Assembly (NCBI GenBank): GCA_963764505.1
Contig: CAVXSP010000001.1
Location: 1,798,001 to 1,862,000 of the forward strand
Direction of reading: 5' to 3'
DNA from: CAVXSP01 sp963764505
Lineage (GTDB): Bacteria; Acidobacteriota; Vicinamibacteria; Vicinamibacterales; SCN-69-37
Length of the DNA stretch: 64,000 nt
Notes under the pieces: generated by a model
The model's database searches: none
Seen by the model: the letters and a program-made list of their open reading frames with translations, nothing else
Told to the model about the DNA's origin: nothing
Made by a program: the position numbers and the translations under genes
Shown here: positions 41,759 to 49,941 of the stretch, in pieces
Position numbering within the stretch: the stretch's first letter is position 1
Layout: the number at the start of each line of letters is the position of its first letter

Positions 41759-42767
41759 TCACAGCCCCTTCGAGGCCATGAAGCGCACCAGGTCGACGCA
41801 GCGCGTCGAGTAGCCCCACTCGTTGTCGTACCAGGCCAGCACCTTCACGAAGTCGCCGTCCATCACCTTGGTGTACGGCGCGTCGAGCATCGCCGAGTGC
41901 GGATTGCCGCGGAAGTCGACCGAGACGAGCGGCGCGGTCACGTACTCGATGATGCCCTGCGTACGGCCCGGAGGCCGCCGCCTGGAACGCCGCGTTCACC
42001 TCCTCGCCCGTCGTCCGCTTCTCCAGCAGGGCGGCCAGGTCCACGATCGAGACGTTCGGGGTCGGCACGCGCATCGAGATGCCGTCGAGCTTGCCCTTCA
42101 GCGCCGGCAGCACCTCGCCGACGGCCGTCGCCGCGCCCGTGGTCGTCGGGATGATCGACAGCGCGGCCGCGCGCGCGCGGCGCAGATCCTTGTGCGGCAG
42201 GTCCAGGAGCTGCTGGTCGTTGGTGTAGGAGTGGATCGTCGTCATCCAGCCCTTCTTGATCCCGAACGACTCGTGCAGCACCTTGGCGATGGGGGCGAGG
42301 CAGTTGGTCGTGCAGGAGGCATTCGAGACGACCTGGTGCTTTGCCGGGTCGTAGCTGCCCTCGTTGACGCCCATGACGAGCGTGACGTCCGGCTTCTTCG
42401 CCGGAGCCGTGATGACGACGCGCTTGGCCCCGCTGGCCACGTGCTTGGCCGCATCGTCGCGGCTCGTGAAGCGGCCGGTCGACTCGAACACGACCTCCAC
42501 GCCCAGGCTCTTCCATGGCAACTGGGCGGGATCCTTCTGCGCGAGGACCTGGAAGCTCCCGCCGTCGACGCTGATGCGGTCCCCGGAGGCTTTGATGGCC
42601 GCGTCGAGATTGCCGAGGATGGAGTCGTACTTGAGCAGGTGGGCCAGCGTCCCGGCGTCGGTCAAGTCGTTCACCGCGACGATCTCGATGTCCTTGTGCG
42701 CCATGGCCGCACGGTAGATGTTGCGGCCGATCCTGCCGAACCCGTTGATCCCCACCTTGATGCTCAT
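41759..42767 (-). CDS. gap: Glyceraldehyde-3-phosphate dehydrogenase, frameshifted by one extra base
   Basis: The first frame gives VGINGFGRIGRN and the catalytic SNASCTTNCLAP (Cys near 153), then runs to ASGPYAG, where an added base shifts it. A second frame continues with EYVTAPLVSVDFRGNPHSAM and WYDNEWGYSTRCVDLV. Removing the G at 41954 (plus strand) rebuilds ASGPYAGIIEYVTAPL, as in all GapA. The span of 1009 bases is 336 codons plus one, giving 335 residues, the usual size. Because this enzyme is central, an assembly error is likelier than a true mutation. RBS AAGGAGA stands just before ATG 42767. Confidence 0.93.
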
Positions 42768-42834
42768 GCCATCTCCTTGTCCGATAAGAACTGACGATTG
42801 TACAGGAAACTTGTCGGCTCTGGGATTCTGCGGT

Positions 42835-42880
42835 CCTGGGGTTCGCACCAGCACCCCAGAACCCCAGAACCTCAGAACCA
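42835..42880. repeat. Word-repeat spacer (CCCAGAA x3) in the gap-waaA divergent region
   Basis: The words CCCAGAACC, CCCAGAACC and CTCAGAACC follow each other, preceded by the inverse CCTGGGGTTC. The stretch lies between the divergent starts of gap and waaA. On the gap side, TACAAT on the minus strand near 42800 could be a -10 box; no clear -35 was found. Confidence 0.6.
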
Positions 42881-42904
42881 CGCGATCTCTGTATATTTGT
42901 CCTG

Positions 42905-44236
42905 GTGCACGCCGTCTACACGCTGCTGATCGTGCTCCTGGCGATCGTCCTGTCGCCGTGGTTCGCGTACCAGGCGCTGCGGTACGGCAAGTACGTCGGC
43001 AATCTGGCGCAGCGGATGGGCTATCTGCCCGTCAGCTTCAACCTGGACGGCGACGAGTCGATCTGGATCCATGCCGTCTCGGTCGGGGAGGCGCTCACGG
43101 CCCGGGCGCTCCTGCCGGAGCTGCGGCAGCGCTACCCCGGCCTGCGGATCTTCATGTCCACGACGACGTTGACGGGCCAGCAGCTCGCGCGGACGCGGCT
43201 GCCCGATGTCGACGCCGTGTTCTTCTTTCCCTTCGACCTGCCGCCGTTCGTCAAGCGCACGCTGCGGCTCGTCCGGCCGAGGCTCTTCATCATGATGGAG
43301 ACCGAGATCTGGCCGAACCTGCTCCGCGCCTGCCGGCGCGCGGGCGTGAAGACGATGCTCGTGAACGGGCGCATCTCGTCGCGCTCGTACCCGCGCTATC
43401 GGCTGGCGCGCCGGTTCTTCCGCCGCGTGCTGGCGGACGTCGACCGCTTCTGCATGCAGAGCGACGAGTCGGCCAGGCGGATCGTCCAGATCGGGGCCGA
43501 CCAGGCCAGGGTCGTCGTGACCGGCAGCCTGAAGTTCGAGTCGCTCGAATCGCCCGCCGCCGCCGCCGGCCGGGGCGCCGGGCGCGTGCTGCGCTTCTTC
43601 CGCATTCCTCCGTCCCGGCCCGTGCTGATCGCGGCCAGCACGCTGAAAGGCGAGGAACCCGCCGTGCTCGGGGCCTTCGCGGCCGTCCGGCGCGGTTCGC
43701 CGAACGCGCTGCTCATCCTCGCGCCGCGCAAGCCCGAGCGGTTCGCCGAGGCCGAAGCCCTCGCGCGCTCGGAGGGCCTGCGCGTCGTCCGGCGATCCGC
43801 GCTGCCGGTCGACGCCGAGCCGCGCGCCGACGTCGTCGTGCTCGACACGATCGGCGAGCTGGCCCACCTGTTCCAGGTTGCCGACGTCGTGTTCGTGGGC
43901 GGCAGCCTCGTCGATCATGGCGGCCACAACGTGCTGGAGCCCGCCGTACACGGCAAACCGATCGTCTTCGGGCCCTACATGCAGAACTTCGCGGAGATCG
44001 CGGAGACGTTCCTCAACAACCAGGCGGCCCTCGAAGTCCGGGACGCGGCAGAGCTCGCCGAGGTCTGCGTCCGGCTCGTGGGCGATCCGGTCGAGCGCGC
44101 GCGGCTGGGCGCCGCCGCGCGCGCCCTGGTCGAGGCGAATCGCGGCGCCAAGCCGCGGACGCTGGACGTCATCCGCCGGCTCCTGCCCCCGCCGGCGGGG
44201 CGCGGCGTCGTGCGGCCGTTCAGGATCGTGAATTGA
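42905..44236 (+). CDS. waaA: 3-deoxy-D-manno-octulosonic acid (Kdo) transferase
   Basis: A 443-residue GT30 enzyme which adds Kdo from CMP-Kdo to lipid IVA at the inner membrane. The N-terminal helix anchor (YTLLIVLLAIVLSPWF) is followed by the family motif IWIHAVSVGEA with the catalytic Glu near residue 60, then MSTTTLTGQQLA, METEIWPNLL and NGRISSRSYPRY; the CMP-Kdo site is in FVGGSLVDHGGHNVLEPA. GTG 42905 is the start. Its stop overlaps the lpxK TTG start, and it opens the plus-strand LPS operon to 49855. Confidence 0.95.
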   Translation: MHAVYTLLIVLLAIVLSPWFAYQALRYGKYVGNLAQRMGYLPVSFNLDGDESIWIHAVSVGEALTARALLPELRQRYPGLRIFMSTTTLTGQQLARTRLPDVDAVFFFPFDLPPFVKRTLRLVRPRLFIMMETEIWPNLLRACRRAGVKTMLVNGRISSRSYPRYRLARRFFRRVLADVDRFCMQSDESARRIVQIGADQARVVVTGSLKFESLESPAAAAGRGAGRVLRFFRIPPSRPVLIAASTLKGEEPAVLGAFAAVRRGSPNALLILAPRKPERFAEAEALARSEGLRVVRRSALPVDAEPRADVVVLDTIGELAHLFQVADVVFVGGSLVDHGGHNVLEPAVHGKPIVFGPYMQNFAEIAETFLNNQAALEVRDAAELAEVCVRLVGDPVERARLGAAARALVEANRGAKPRTLDVIRRLLPPPAGRGVVRPFRIVN

Positions 44237-45243
44237 ACCGCGAGGCTCGGAGCTTCCCGACCTGGCGTCGCCGCTGGTACGCCGCCGGCGGACGCCAGTG
44301 CCGGCTGCGCCACCCGGTCGTCAGCGTCGGCAACCTGGCGCACGGCGGCCGCGGAAAGACGCCGGTCGTCTCCCTGCTCGCGCGCCTGCTCGTCGATGCC
44401 GGCGAGCGCCCCGCGATTCTGACGCGCGGCTACGGCCGGCGCCGCCCCGAGGACGGCGTCGTCGTCGTGAGCGACGGAACCGATCTGCTGGCCGACGTCG
44501 ATCGGAGCGGCGATGAGCCGCTCATGCTGGCCCGCGAGGTCCCGGGTGCATGCGTGCTCGTCTGCGAGCAGCGCGCGCTGGCCGGCGCGCTGGCCGAACG
44601 CGCGCTCGGTGCGACCGTGCATCTTCTCGATGACGGATTTCAGCACCTCGCGCTCGCCCGCGATCTCGACCTCGTCATCGTCGGCCCGGAGGATTTGGCC
44701 GACCGCGCCGTGCCGTTCGGCCGCCTGCGCGAGCCGGCAGTCGCGCTCGAACGCGCGGATGCCGTCGTCGTGGACGGTCGCGTCGACGCGGCCGCGGCCC
44801 CGCGCGGCCGGGCGGGCACGCCATGGTTTGGACTCACGCGGGCGCCAGGCGAGCTCGCGCCACTCGAGCCGGAGCGTCCCTGGGCCGCTGCGGATCGCCG
44901 TGTCGTCGCCCTGGCGGGGATCGCGCGCCCGCAGCGGTTCGCGGAGATGCTGACGGCGGCTGGCTGGCGCGTTGCCGAGCTGATCGGCTTCGCGGATCAT
45001 CACGTCTACACGGCCGCCGACCTCGATCGCATCCGGCGGGTCGCGGCGCGTGCGGGGGGCGCTGTGCTCACGACGGCCAAGGACGCGGAACGGCTCCGAC
45101 CACATCGTCCGTTGCCGTTCGCCGTCGGGGTCGTGCCGCTCGTCGTCGCCATCGACCCACCGGACGCGTTTCGCGAGTGGCTGTTGGGCGGGATCGCCGC
45201 GGCCCGCCACGAGGCCGCGGCGAAGGAATCGACGGGAGCGTAG
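44233..45243 (+). CDS. lpxK: Tetraacyldisaccharide 4'-kinase
   Basis: A 336-residue kinase that phosphorylates the 4' position of the lipid A disaccharide. The Walker-like loop reads VGNLAHGGRGKTPVV (usual form NLxVGGTGKTP), followed by LTRGYGRR, DEPLMLA and HLLDDGFQHLALARD, all conserved in LpxK; FADHHVYTAADL is present in the C-terminal half. The first possible start is TTG 44233, overlapping the waaA stop; a short N-terminus without the usual membrane helix follows. The GRGKT instead of GTGKT is a small deviation. Confidence 0.93.
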   Translation: MNREARSFPTWRRRWYAAGGRQCRLRHPVVSVGNLAHGGRGKTPVVSLLARLLVDAGERPAILTRGYGRRRPEDGVVVVSDGTDLLADVDRSGDEPLMLAREVPGACVLVCEQRALAGALAERALGATVHLLDDGFQHLALARDLDLVIVGPEDLADRAVPFGRLREPAVALERADAVVVDGRVDAAAAPRGRAGTPWFGLTRAPGELAPLEPERPWAAADRRVVALAGIARPQRFAEMLTAAGWRVAELIGFADHHVYTAADLDRIRRVAARAGGAVLTTAKDAERLRPHRPLPFAVGVVPLVVAIDPPDAFREWLLGGIAAARHEAAAKESTGA

Positions 45244-45255
45244 CCAGAAACACCG

Positions 45256-46200
45256 ATGGCGCTTCGGCTCCGGCATCGCCTCGAGTACCTGCTCGTCCTG
45301 GCCGTTCGGGCGGTCGTCGGCGTGCTGCCGGATCGCGCCGGCCGGGTGATCGGCACCGCGATCGGCCTGGCGTTCTACGTCGCCGACGCGGCGCACCGGC
45401 GGCTGGCCGTTCGCCAGCTCAGGAGCGCGTTCCCGCTGCGCTCGGAGGCGGAGTGCCGGGCGCTGGCGCGCTCGACGTTCGCGCACTTCGGGCGGCTGCT
45501 CGTGGCAATCCTCAAGTTCAGTACCCTGGACGAGGAAGGGATTCGTGCCCGGGTCGAGTACGAGGGCGACGATCGCGTGCGCGCGGCGCTCGCCGCCGGA
45601 AAGGGCGTGCTGCTGTTCTCCGGACACTTCGGCTACTGGGAGCTGCAGGGAATTGCCCATCCGCTCGCCCTGCCGCCGATGTCCGTGCTGGCGAGGCCGC
45701 TGGACAATCCGTATCTGCACGCGCTGCTCGAGCGCGCTCGGTGCATGACGGGCAATCACGTGATCTACCGGCGCGGGGCGGTGCGTCGGATCCTGCGGGC
45801 GCTCGAAGCGGACGAGTGCGTCGCCACGATGATCGACCAGCACATCCAGCCCGTGGATGCCATCACGGTCGAGTTCTTCAACCAGCCGGCCGCGACGACG
45901 TCGGCGCTGGCCACGCTGGCGCTGCGCACTGGCGCGCCGGTCATCCCCGTGTTCGCGCTGCCGCTCGAGGGCGGACGCTACCGGATGATTTACGAACACC
46001 CGGTCGAGGCTCCGGTCGCGGGGGCGTCCGACCCCATCGGGGAGCTCACGCAGCGGTGCACCGACGTGCTCGAGATGTACGTGCGGCGGTATCCGCACCT
46101 CTGGTTGTGGATGCACCGGCGCTGGCGATCCGCCGAGACCGGGCAGCCCGATGTGGCCGGCATGTTTCCATCCGCGCGGGCGGAGGAGGAGGGCGAGTGA
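45256..46200 (+). CDS. Lipid A late acyltransferase (LpxL/HtrB family)
   Basis: A 314-residue membrane-bound acyltransferase. An N-terminal hydrophobic helix is followed by the catalytic Hx4(D/E) motif in SGHFGYWELQG near residue 125, FNQPAATTSALATLALRTGAPVIPVF, and a C-terminal YPHLWLWMHRRW signature. It would place a secondary fatty acid on lipid A after Kdo addition. It lies 12 bases after lpxK, and its stop overlaps the start of the heptosyltransferase gene. Which acyl position is used cannot be read. Confidence 0.9.
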   Translation: MALRLRHRLEYLLVLAVRAVVGVLPDRAGRVIGTAIGLAFYVADAAHRRLAVRQLRSAFPLRSEAECRALARSTFAHFGRLLVAILKFSTLDEEGIRARVEYEGDDRVRAALAAGKGVLLFSGHFGYWELQGIAHPLALPPMSVLARPLDNPYLHALLERARCMTGNHVIYRRGAVRRILRALEADECVATMIDQHIQPVDAITVEFFNQPAATTSALATLALRTGAPVIPVFALPLEGGRYRMIYEHPVEAPVAGASDPIGELTQRCTDVLEMYVRRYPHLWLWMHRRWRSAETGQPDVAGMFPSARAEEEGE

Positions 46201-47246
46201 GCCGCGTCTCCCGGCTCGTCCTCTGGTCGCCGAACTGGCTGGGCGACGCCGTGCTCGCGCTGCCGGCCATGGTAGCGGTACGGCGGCAGTTTCCCGACGC
46301 GCACCTGGCCGTCGCCGCGAGGGCGGGCGTGGCGCAGATCTTCCGCGAGCCGACCGACGTGCGACCGGATGCGATCGTCGAGCTCTCCTCCAGGTCTCGC
46401 GAAAACGTGGCCGCCCTGGAGGGCGGCGGTTTCGATCTCGGCGTGCTCTTTCCGAACTCGTTCCGATCCGCCTGGACGCTTCTCGCCGCCAGGGTGCCGG
46501 CACGGTGGGGGTACGCCACGTCGATGCGCGGCTGGCTGCTCACGCGCCGGAGCCGGTCGGCCCGCGTGCGCGGCGTGCAGCATCACGCCGATTACTTCCG
46601 CCGTCTCGTGCGGGGCCTGGGGATCGAGTGCGGGGACGCACCGCCGCGGCTGGACGTCTCGCGGCAGAGCCTGGAGCGGGCCGGGACGCTGCTCGCCGGG
46701 CGCGGGGTCGTGGACGGCACGCTGATCGGATTTGCGCCGGGCGCGGCCTACGGCGAGGCGAAGCAGTGGCTGCCCGAGCGCGTGGCGGACGTGGCCGCGC
46801 GGCTCGTCCGCGAGCGCCAGGCGACCTGCGTGCTGCTCGGCGCCCCGCACGACCGCGAGGCGGCGCGTGCGATAGAATCGTGGCTCCGCGCGCACGCGCC
46901 GGATGCGGCCGCCCGCGTCATCGATTTGGTCGGCCGCACCGGTCTCGGCACGCTCGCGGGAATCGCCGCGAGATGCCGCGTGTTCGTCTCGAACGATTCC
47001 GGGGCGATGCATCTGGCGGCGGCGCTGGGCCGGCCCGTGGTCGCCGTCTTCGGCCCGACCGACGAGCGCGCCACGCGGCCCGTCGGGGCGCACGAGGTCG
47101 TGGCAGCCCGTGTGTTCTGCCGGCCGTGCCTGCTGCGTGACTGCCCGATCGATCATCGATGCATGAAGCGTATTTCCTCCGAGCAGGTCTTCGCCGCCGT
47201 GTGCCGGCAACTGGCCCGGCCTGAATCCGAGCCGCGCCTGCCGTGA
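46197..47246 (+). CDS. waaF: ADP-heptose:LPS heptosyltransferase II
   Basis: A 349-residue GT9 enzyme which adds heptose to the inner core. It has the N-terminal SPNWLGDAVLALPAM signature of WaaF, the GFAPGAAYGEAKQWL site, and SNDSGAMHLAAALGRPVVAVFGPT near the C-terminus; DCPIDHRCMKRIS is also a WaaF-type end. GTG 46197 overlaps the acyltransferase stop, and its own end overlaps gmhB. The position next to gmhB and hldE agrees with heptose transfer. Confidence 0.93.
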   Translation: MSRVSRLVLWSPNWLGDAVLALPAMVAVRRQFPDAHLAVAARAGVAQIFREPTDVRPDAIVELSSRSRENVAALEGGGFDLGVLFPNSFRSAWTLLAARVPARWGYATSMRGWLLTRRSRSARVRGVQHHADYFRRLVRGLGIECGDAPPRLDVSRQSLERAGTLLAGRGVVDGTLIGFAPGAAYGEAKQWLPERVADVAARLVRERQATCVLLGAPHDREAARAIESWLRAHAPDAAARVIDLVGRTGLGTLAGIAARCRVFVSNDSGAMHLAAALGRPVVAVFGPTDERATRPVGAHEVVAARVFCRPCLLRDCPIDHRCMKRISSEQVFAAVCRQLARPESEPRLP

Positions 47247-47833
47247 GCGCACCGGCGGTATTTCTCGACCGCGACGGCACGATGGTCCACGACCCCGGCT
47301 ATCTCTGCCGCCTCGAGGAGCTGCGCTGGTTCCCGTGGACGATCGATGCCGTGCGCCTGCTCAACCGCGCCGGCTTTCTCGTGTTCGTCACGACGAACCA
47401 GGGGGGCGTCGGCCTCGGCCTGTACGAGGAGTCCTTCGTCCACGCCGTGCACGAGGCGATGCGCCGGCGGATCGAAGCGGGCGGCGCCCGTATCGATGGC
47501 TGGTTCTGCTGTCTGCACCACCCGCGGGCCGTGATCGAGGATCTGCGCGTGACCTGCGACTGCCGCAAGCCGCGGCCCGGGATGGTGCGCCAGGCCCAGG
47601 CGAGCTTCGACCTGGATCTGACGCGCTCGTTCGTCGTCGGCGACAAGCTGTCGGACATCGGTCTGGCCGCGAGTGTGGGGGCCCGCGGCATCCTCGTCCG
47701 GACGGGCCAGGGCGAGCAGCACGCCGCGCGCATACAGACGGCGGATGTGCGTCCCGCCCGGATCGCCGCCGATCTCATGGACGCGACGGCGTGGATCCTG
47801 GCGGAAGCGGGCTACCCGCGGGAGGCCGGGTGA
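47243..47833 (+). CDS. gmhB: D-glycero-beta-D-manno-heptose-1,7-bisphosphate 7-phosphatase
   Basis: A 196-residue HAD-superfamily phosphatase of ADP-heptose synthesis. The nucleophile motif is FLDRDGTMV, with the VTTNQGGVGLGL loop following; the zinc ligands are in CCLHHP and CDCRKPRPGM, as in histidinol-phosphatase-type HADs; the last acidic motif is VVGDKLSDIGLA. GTG 47243 overlaps the waaF stop, and its TGA overlaps the ATG of the kinase gene. GmhA and HldD are not in the window. Confidence 0.94.
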   Translation: MSAPAVFLDRDGTMVHDPGYLCRLEELRWFPWTIDAVRLLNRAGFLVFVTTNQGGVGLGLYEESFVHAVHEAMRRRIEAGGARIDGWFCCLHHPRAVIEDLRVTCDCRKPRPGMVRQAQASFDLDLTRSFVVGDKLSDIGLAASVGARGILVRTGQGEQHAARIQTADVRPARIAADLMDATAWILAEAGYPREAG

Positions 47834-48834
47834 TGTCCGCCTCCGCGCGGAGCCGCTACGGCCGGATCGTGTCCAGATTCCGGGGGCTGCGGATTGTCGT
47901 CGCCGGCGATCTGATTGCGGACGAGTTCATCTACGGGCGCGTCGAGCGGGTGTCCCGCGAGGCGCCCGTCCTGATTCTGGGCTACGACGCCACCGAGATC
48001 GTGCCCGGCGGGGCGGGCAACGCGGCGAGCAACGCCGCCGCCCTCGGGGCGACGGTGGACGTGGTCGGCATCGTCGGGCTCGACTCGGCGGGAGGCCGGA
48101 TGCTGGACGCGCTGCCGCCCGGCGCCCGGACTCGAGCCGTGCGCCGATCGGCGCAGTTCGTGACGCCGGTGAAGACCCGCATTCTCGCGGGCGGGGTCCA
48201 TTCGGCGAAGCAGCAGGTCGTCCGGATCGACCGGGCGGGAACCGTCCCGGACGGGCGCGCCTCGCAACATGTCGAGACGGCGCTCGCCCGCGCCGCGGCG
48301 ACGGCCGACGCGGTGATCGTCTCCGACTACGGCAGCGGGGTCGTGACGCCGGCGATCTGGCGGCGGGCGATGCGCGCGGCGCGTCGTGCGACGCCGCCCG
48401 TCACTCTGGTCGATTCCCGATACGCGCTCGGGGACTTCTCCGGCATGACGGCGTGCACCCCGAACGAGCCGGAGGTGGAGGGCCTGCTCGGCGTGCGCAT
48501 CGACGACAACGGCCGGGCCCTGGAGCGCGCCGGGCGGATGCTTCTCCGGCGCCTCCGGACGGCGGCGGTGCTGATCACGCGCGGCAGCCGGGGCATGGCG
48601 CTGTTCGAGCCGAAGAAGGCGACCGAGCTCATTCCGATCGTCGGCTCCGATCAGGTGACCGACGTCACGGGCGCGGGCGACACCGTGATTGCGACCTTCA
48701 CACTCGCGCTCGCGGCCGGCGCCACCTTCAGCGAGGCGGCGCACCTGGCCAACCATGCCGCCGGCCTGGTCGTGATGAAGCGCGGCACCGCGACGGTGAG
48801 CGCGCAGGAGCTGCTCGAGGCGGTGGGGGCATGA
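47833..48834 (+). CDS. rfaE1: D-glycero-beta-D-manno-heptose-7-phosphate kinase (HldE N-terminal domain as a separate gene)
   Basis: A 333-residue PfkB-type kinase that makes heptose 1,7-bisphosphate. The motifs are VAGDLIADEFIYGRV, the glycine-rich GGAGNAASNAAALGA, NEPEVEGLL, and the catalytic base in TDVTGAGDTVIATF. In many bacteria it is fused to the adenylyltransferase; here the two parts are separate genes with a 41-base spacer made wholly of a word repeat. ATG overlaps the gmhB stop. Confidence 0.94.
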   Translation: MSASARSRYGRIVSRFRGLRIVVAGDLIADEFIYGRVERVSREAPVLILGYDATEIVPGGAGNAASNAAALGATVDVVGIVGLDSAGGRMLDALPPGARTRAVRRSAQFVTPVKTRILAGGVHSAKQQVVRIDRAGTVPDGRASQHVETALARAAATADAVIVSDYGSGVVTPAIWRRAMRAARRATPPVTLVDSRYALGDFSGMTACTPNEPEVEGLLGVRIDDNGRALERAGRMLLRRLRTAAVLITRGSRGMALFEPKKATELIPIVGSDQVTDVTGAGDTVIATFTLALAAGATFSEAAHLANHAAGLVVMKRGTATVSAQELLEAVGA

Positions 48835-48875
48835 GCTTCGAAGTTGGAAGTTCGAAGTTTGAAGTTTGAACTTTC
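48835..48875. repeat. Word-repeat spacer (GAAGTTYGAAGTTT) between the two hldE halves
   Basis: The complete spacer is CTTCGAAGTTGGAAGTTCGAA and similar words, i.e. GAAGTT in four near-copies. No other sequence separates the stop of rfaE1 from the start of rfaE2, and no good ribosome-binding site is present in it. Confidence 0.8.
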
Positions 48876-49346
48876 ATGGGCGCCGTCCTGACCGAATCCG
48901 AGCTCGTCTCGCGCATCGCCGCCGATCGCCAGGCCGGGCGCACCGTCGCGCTGGCCAACGGGTGCTTCGACGTGCTGCACGTCGGTCACGTCCGCTATCT
49001 GGAAGGGGCGCGCCGCGAAGCCGATCGGCTCGTCGTGGCCGTGAACGACGACGCGTCCGTGCGCGCGCTGAAGGGGGAGGGACGTCCGATCCTGCCGGCC
49101 GAGGCGCGCGCCGAACTGGTGGCGGCCTTGCGGGCGGTGGATTACGTCGTGCTGTTCGGTGAACCGACGGTGGAACGGCTCCTGCGCACGATCGTGCCCG
49201 ACGTCCACTGCAAGGGAACCGACTATACCGAGGATTCCGTGCCCGAGCGCGAAGTCGTGCGTGCGCTGGGCGGCCGCGTCGCCATCGTCGGCGATCCGAA
49301 GCATCACGCCACGCGCGACCTCCTGCACCGCATCCGGGAGCGATGA
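48876..49346 (+). CDS. rfaE2: D-glycero-beta-D-manno-heptose 1-phosphate adenylyltransferase
   Basis: A 156-residue nucleotidyltransferase that activates heptose 1-phosphate with ATP to ADP-heptose. The HxGH motif is seen in NGCFDVLHVGHVRYLEGA near residue 37; VAVNDDASVRALKG and KGTDYTEDSVPE follow as in HldE C-terminal domains. ATG 48876 gives the usual length. The stop overlaps the next gene (ATGATC), so the ICMT-like gene is in the same transcript. Confidence 0.94.
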   Translation: MGAVLTESELVSRIAADRQAGRTVALANGCFDVLHVGHVRYLEGARREADRLVVAVNDDASVRALKGEGRPILPAEARAELVAALRAVDYVVLFGEPTVERLLRTIVPDVHCKGTDYTEDSVPEREVVRALGGRVAIVGDPKHHATRDLLHRIRER

Positions 49347-49855
49347 TCGCGCGCCTGGCCCGCCTGCGGGTGCCCCTCGGTTTCGTCGCCGGCGGCGTCG
49401 CGTTCTGGCTGGCGCGCCCGACGGCGTCCTCGGTCGTCGCCGGCGCGGCGATTGCGGTTCCCGGCGAGCTCCTGCGGATCTGGGCGGCCGGCTATCTCAA
49501 CCGGTGGCGGGAGGTGGCGCGCGCGGGGCCGTATCGCCTGATGCGGCATCCGCTGTACGTCGGCTCGTCGCTGATGGGCCTCGGCTTCGCGGTGGCGGCA
49601 GCGAGCGTGACCGCGGCGCTGCTCGTGGCCGTGTACCTGGCGGTGACGCTGGGTGCCGCGGTCCGGTTCGAGTCGCGCGAGCTGAAAGAGCAGTTCGGCG
49701 CGGATTACGTGGCCTATCGAGAGGGCCAGCGCGCGCCGACGGCCCAGCGGTTCAGCCTGCGGAGGGTCATCGCCAATCGCGAGTACCGCGCGCTGGCCGG
49801 CCTCATTCTCGGGCTCGCGCTCCTGTGGCTGCGTGGAGTGGGATTTCCACAGTAG
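49343..49855 (+). CDS. Isoprenylcysteine carboxyl methyltransferase (ICMT)-like membrane protein
   Basis: A 170-residue membrane protein with four hydrophobic segments and the ICMT/PEMT motif GPYRLMRHPLYVGSSLMGLGF near residue 65, with ESRELKEQFGADYVAYRE following, the SAM-site region of the family. The bacterial substrate is not known. The end of the protein, GFPQ and the TAG stop, is encoded by the left arm of the palindrome at 49841, so its natural C-terminus may have differed. It is the last gene of the LPS operon. Confidence 0.87.
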   Translation: MIARLARLRVPLGFVAGGVAFWLARPTASSVVAGAAIAVPGELLRIWAAGYLNRWREVARAGPYRLMRHPLYVGSSLMGLGFAVAAASVTAALLVAVYLAVTLGAAVRFESRELKEQFGADYVAYREGQRAPTAQRFSLRRVIANREYRALAGLILGLALLWLRGVGFPQ

Positions 49856-49941
49856 GGGGACGGGGCTCGCCCTGTGGAAAACTCGGGGCCGCAGGCCGAG
49901 TTTTCCACAGGGCGAGACCCGTCCCCCTACTGTGGAAATCC
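49841..49941. repeat. Palindromic element, family A copy 2 (46-bp inverted repeat)
   Basis: Arms 49841-49886 and 49896-49941 match over 45 of 46 bases, with a 9-base loop that pairs partly itself. It shares the words TTTCCACAG, AGGGGGACGGG and CTGTGGAAAACTCG with copy 1 at 7388-7493. It lies between converging genes: the ICMT-like gene ends in the left arm (TAG 49853-49855) and the GT9 gene ends in the right arm (49927-49929). Both proteins therefore end in GFPQ. Confidence 0.95.
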
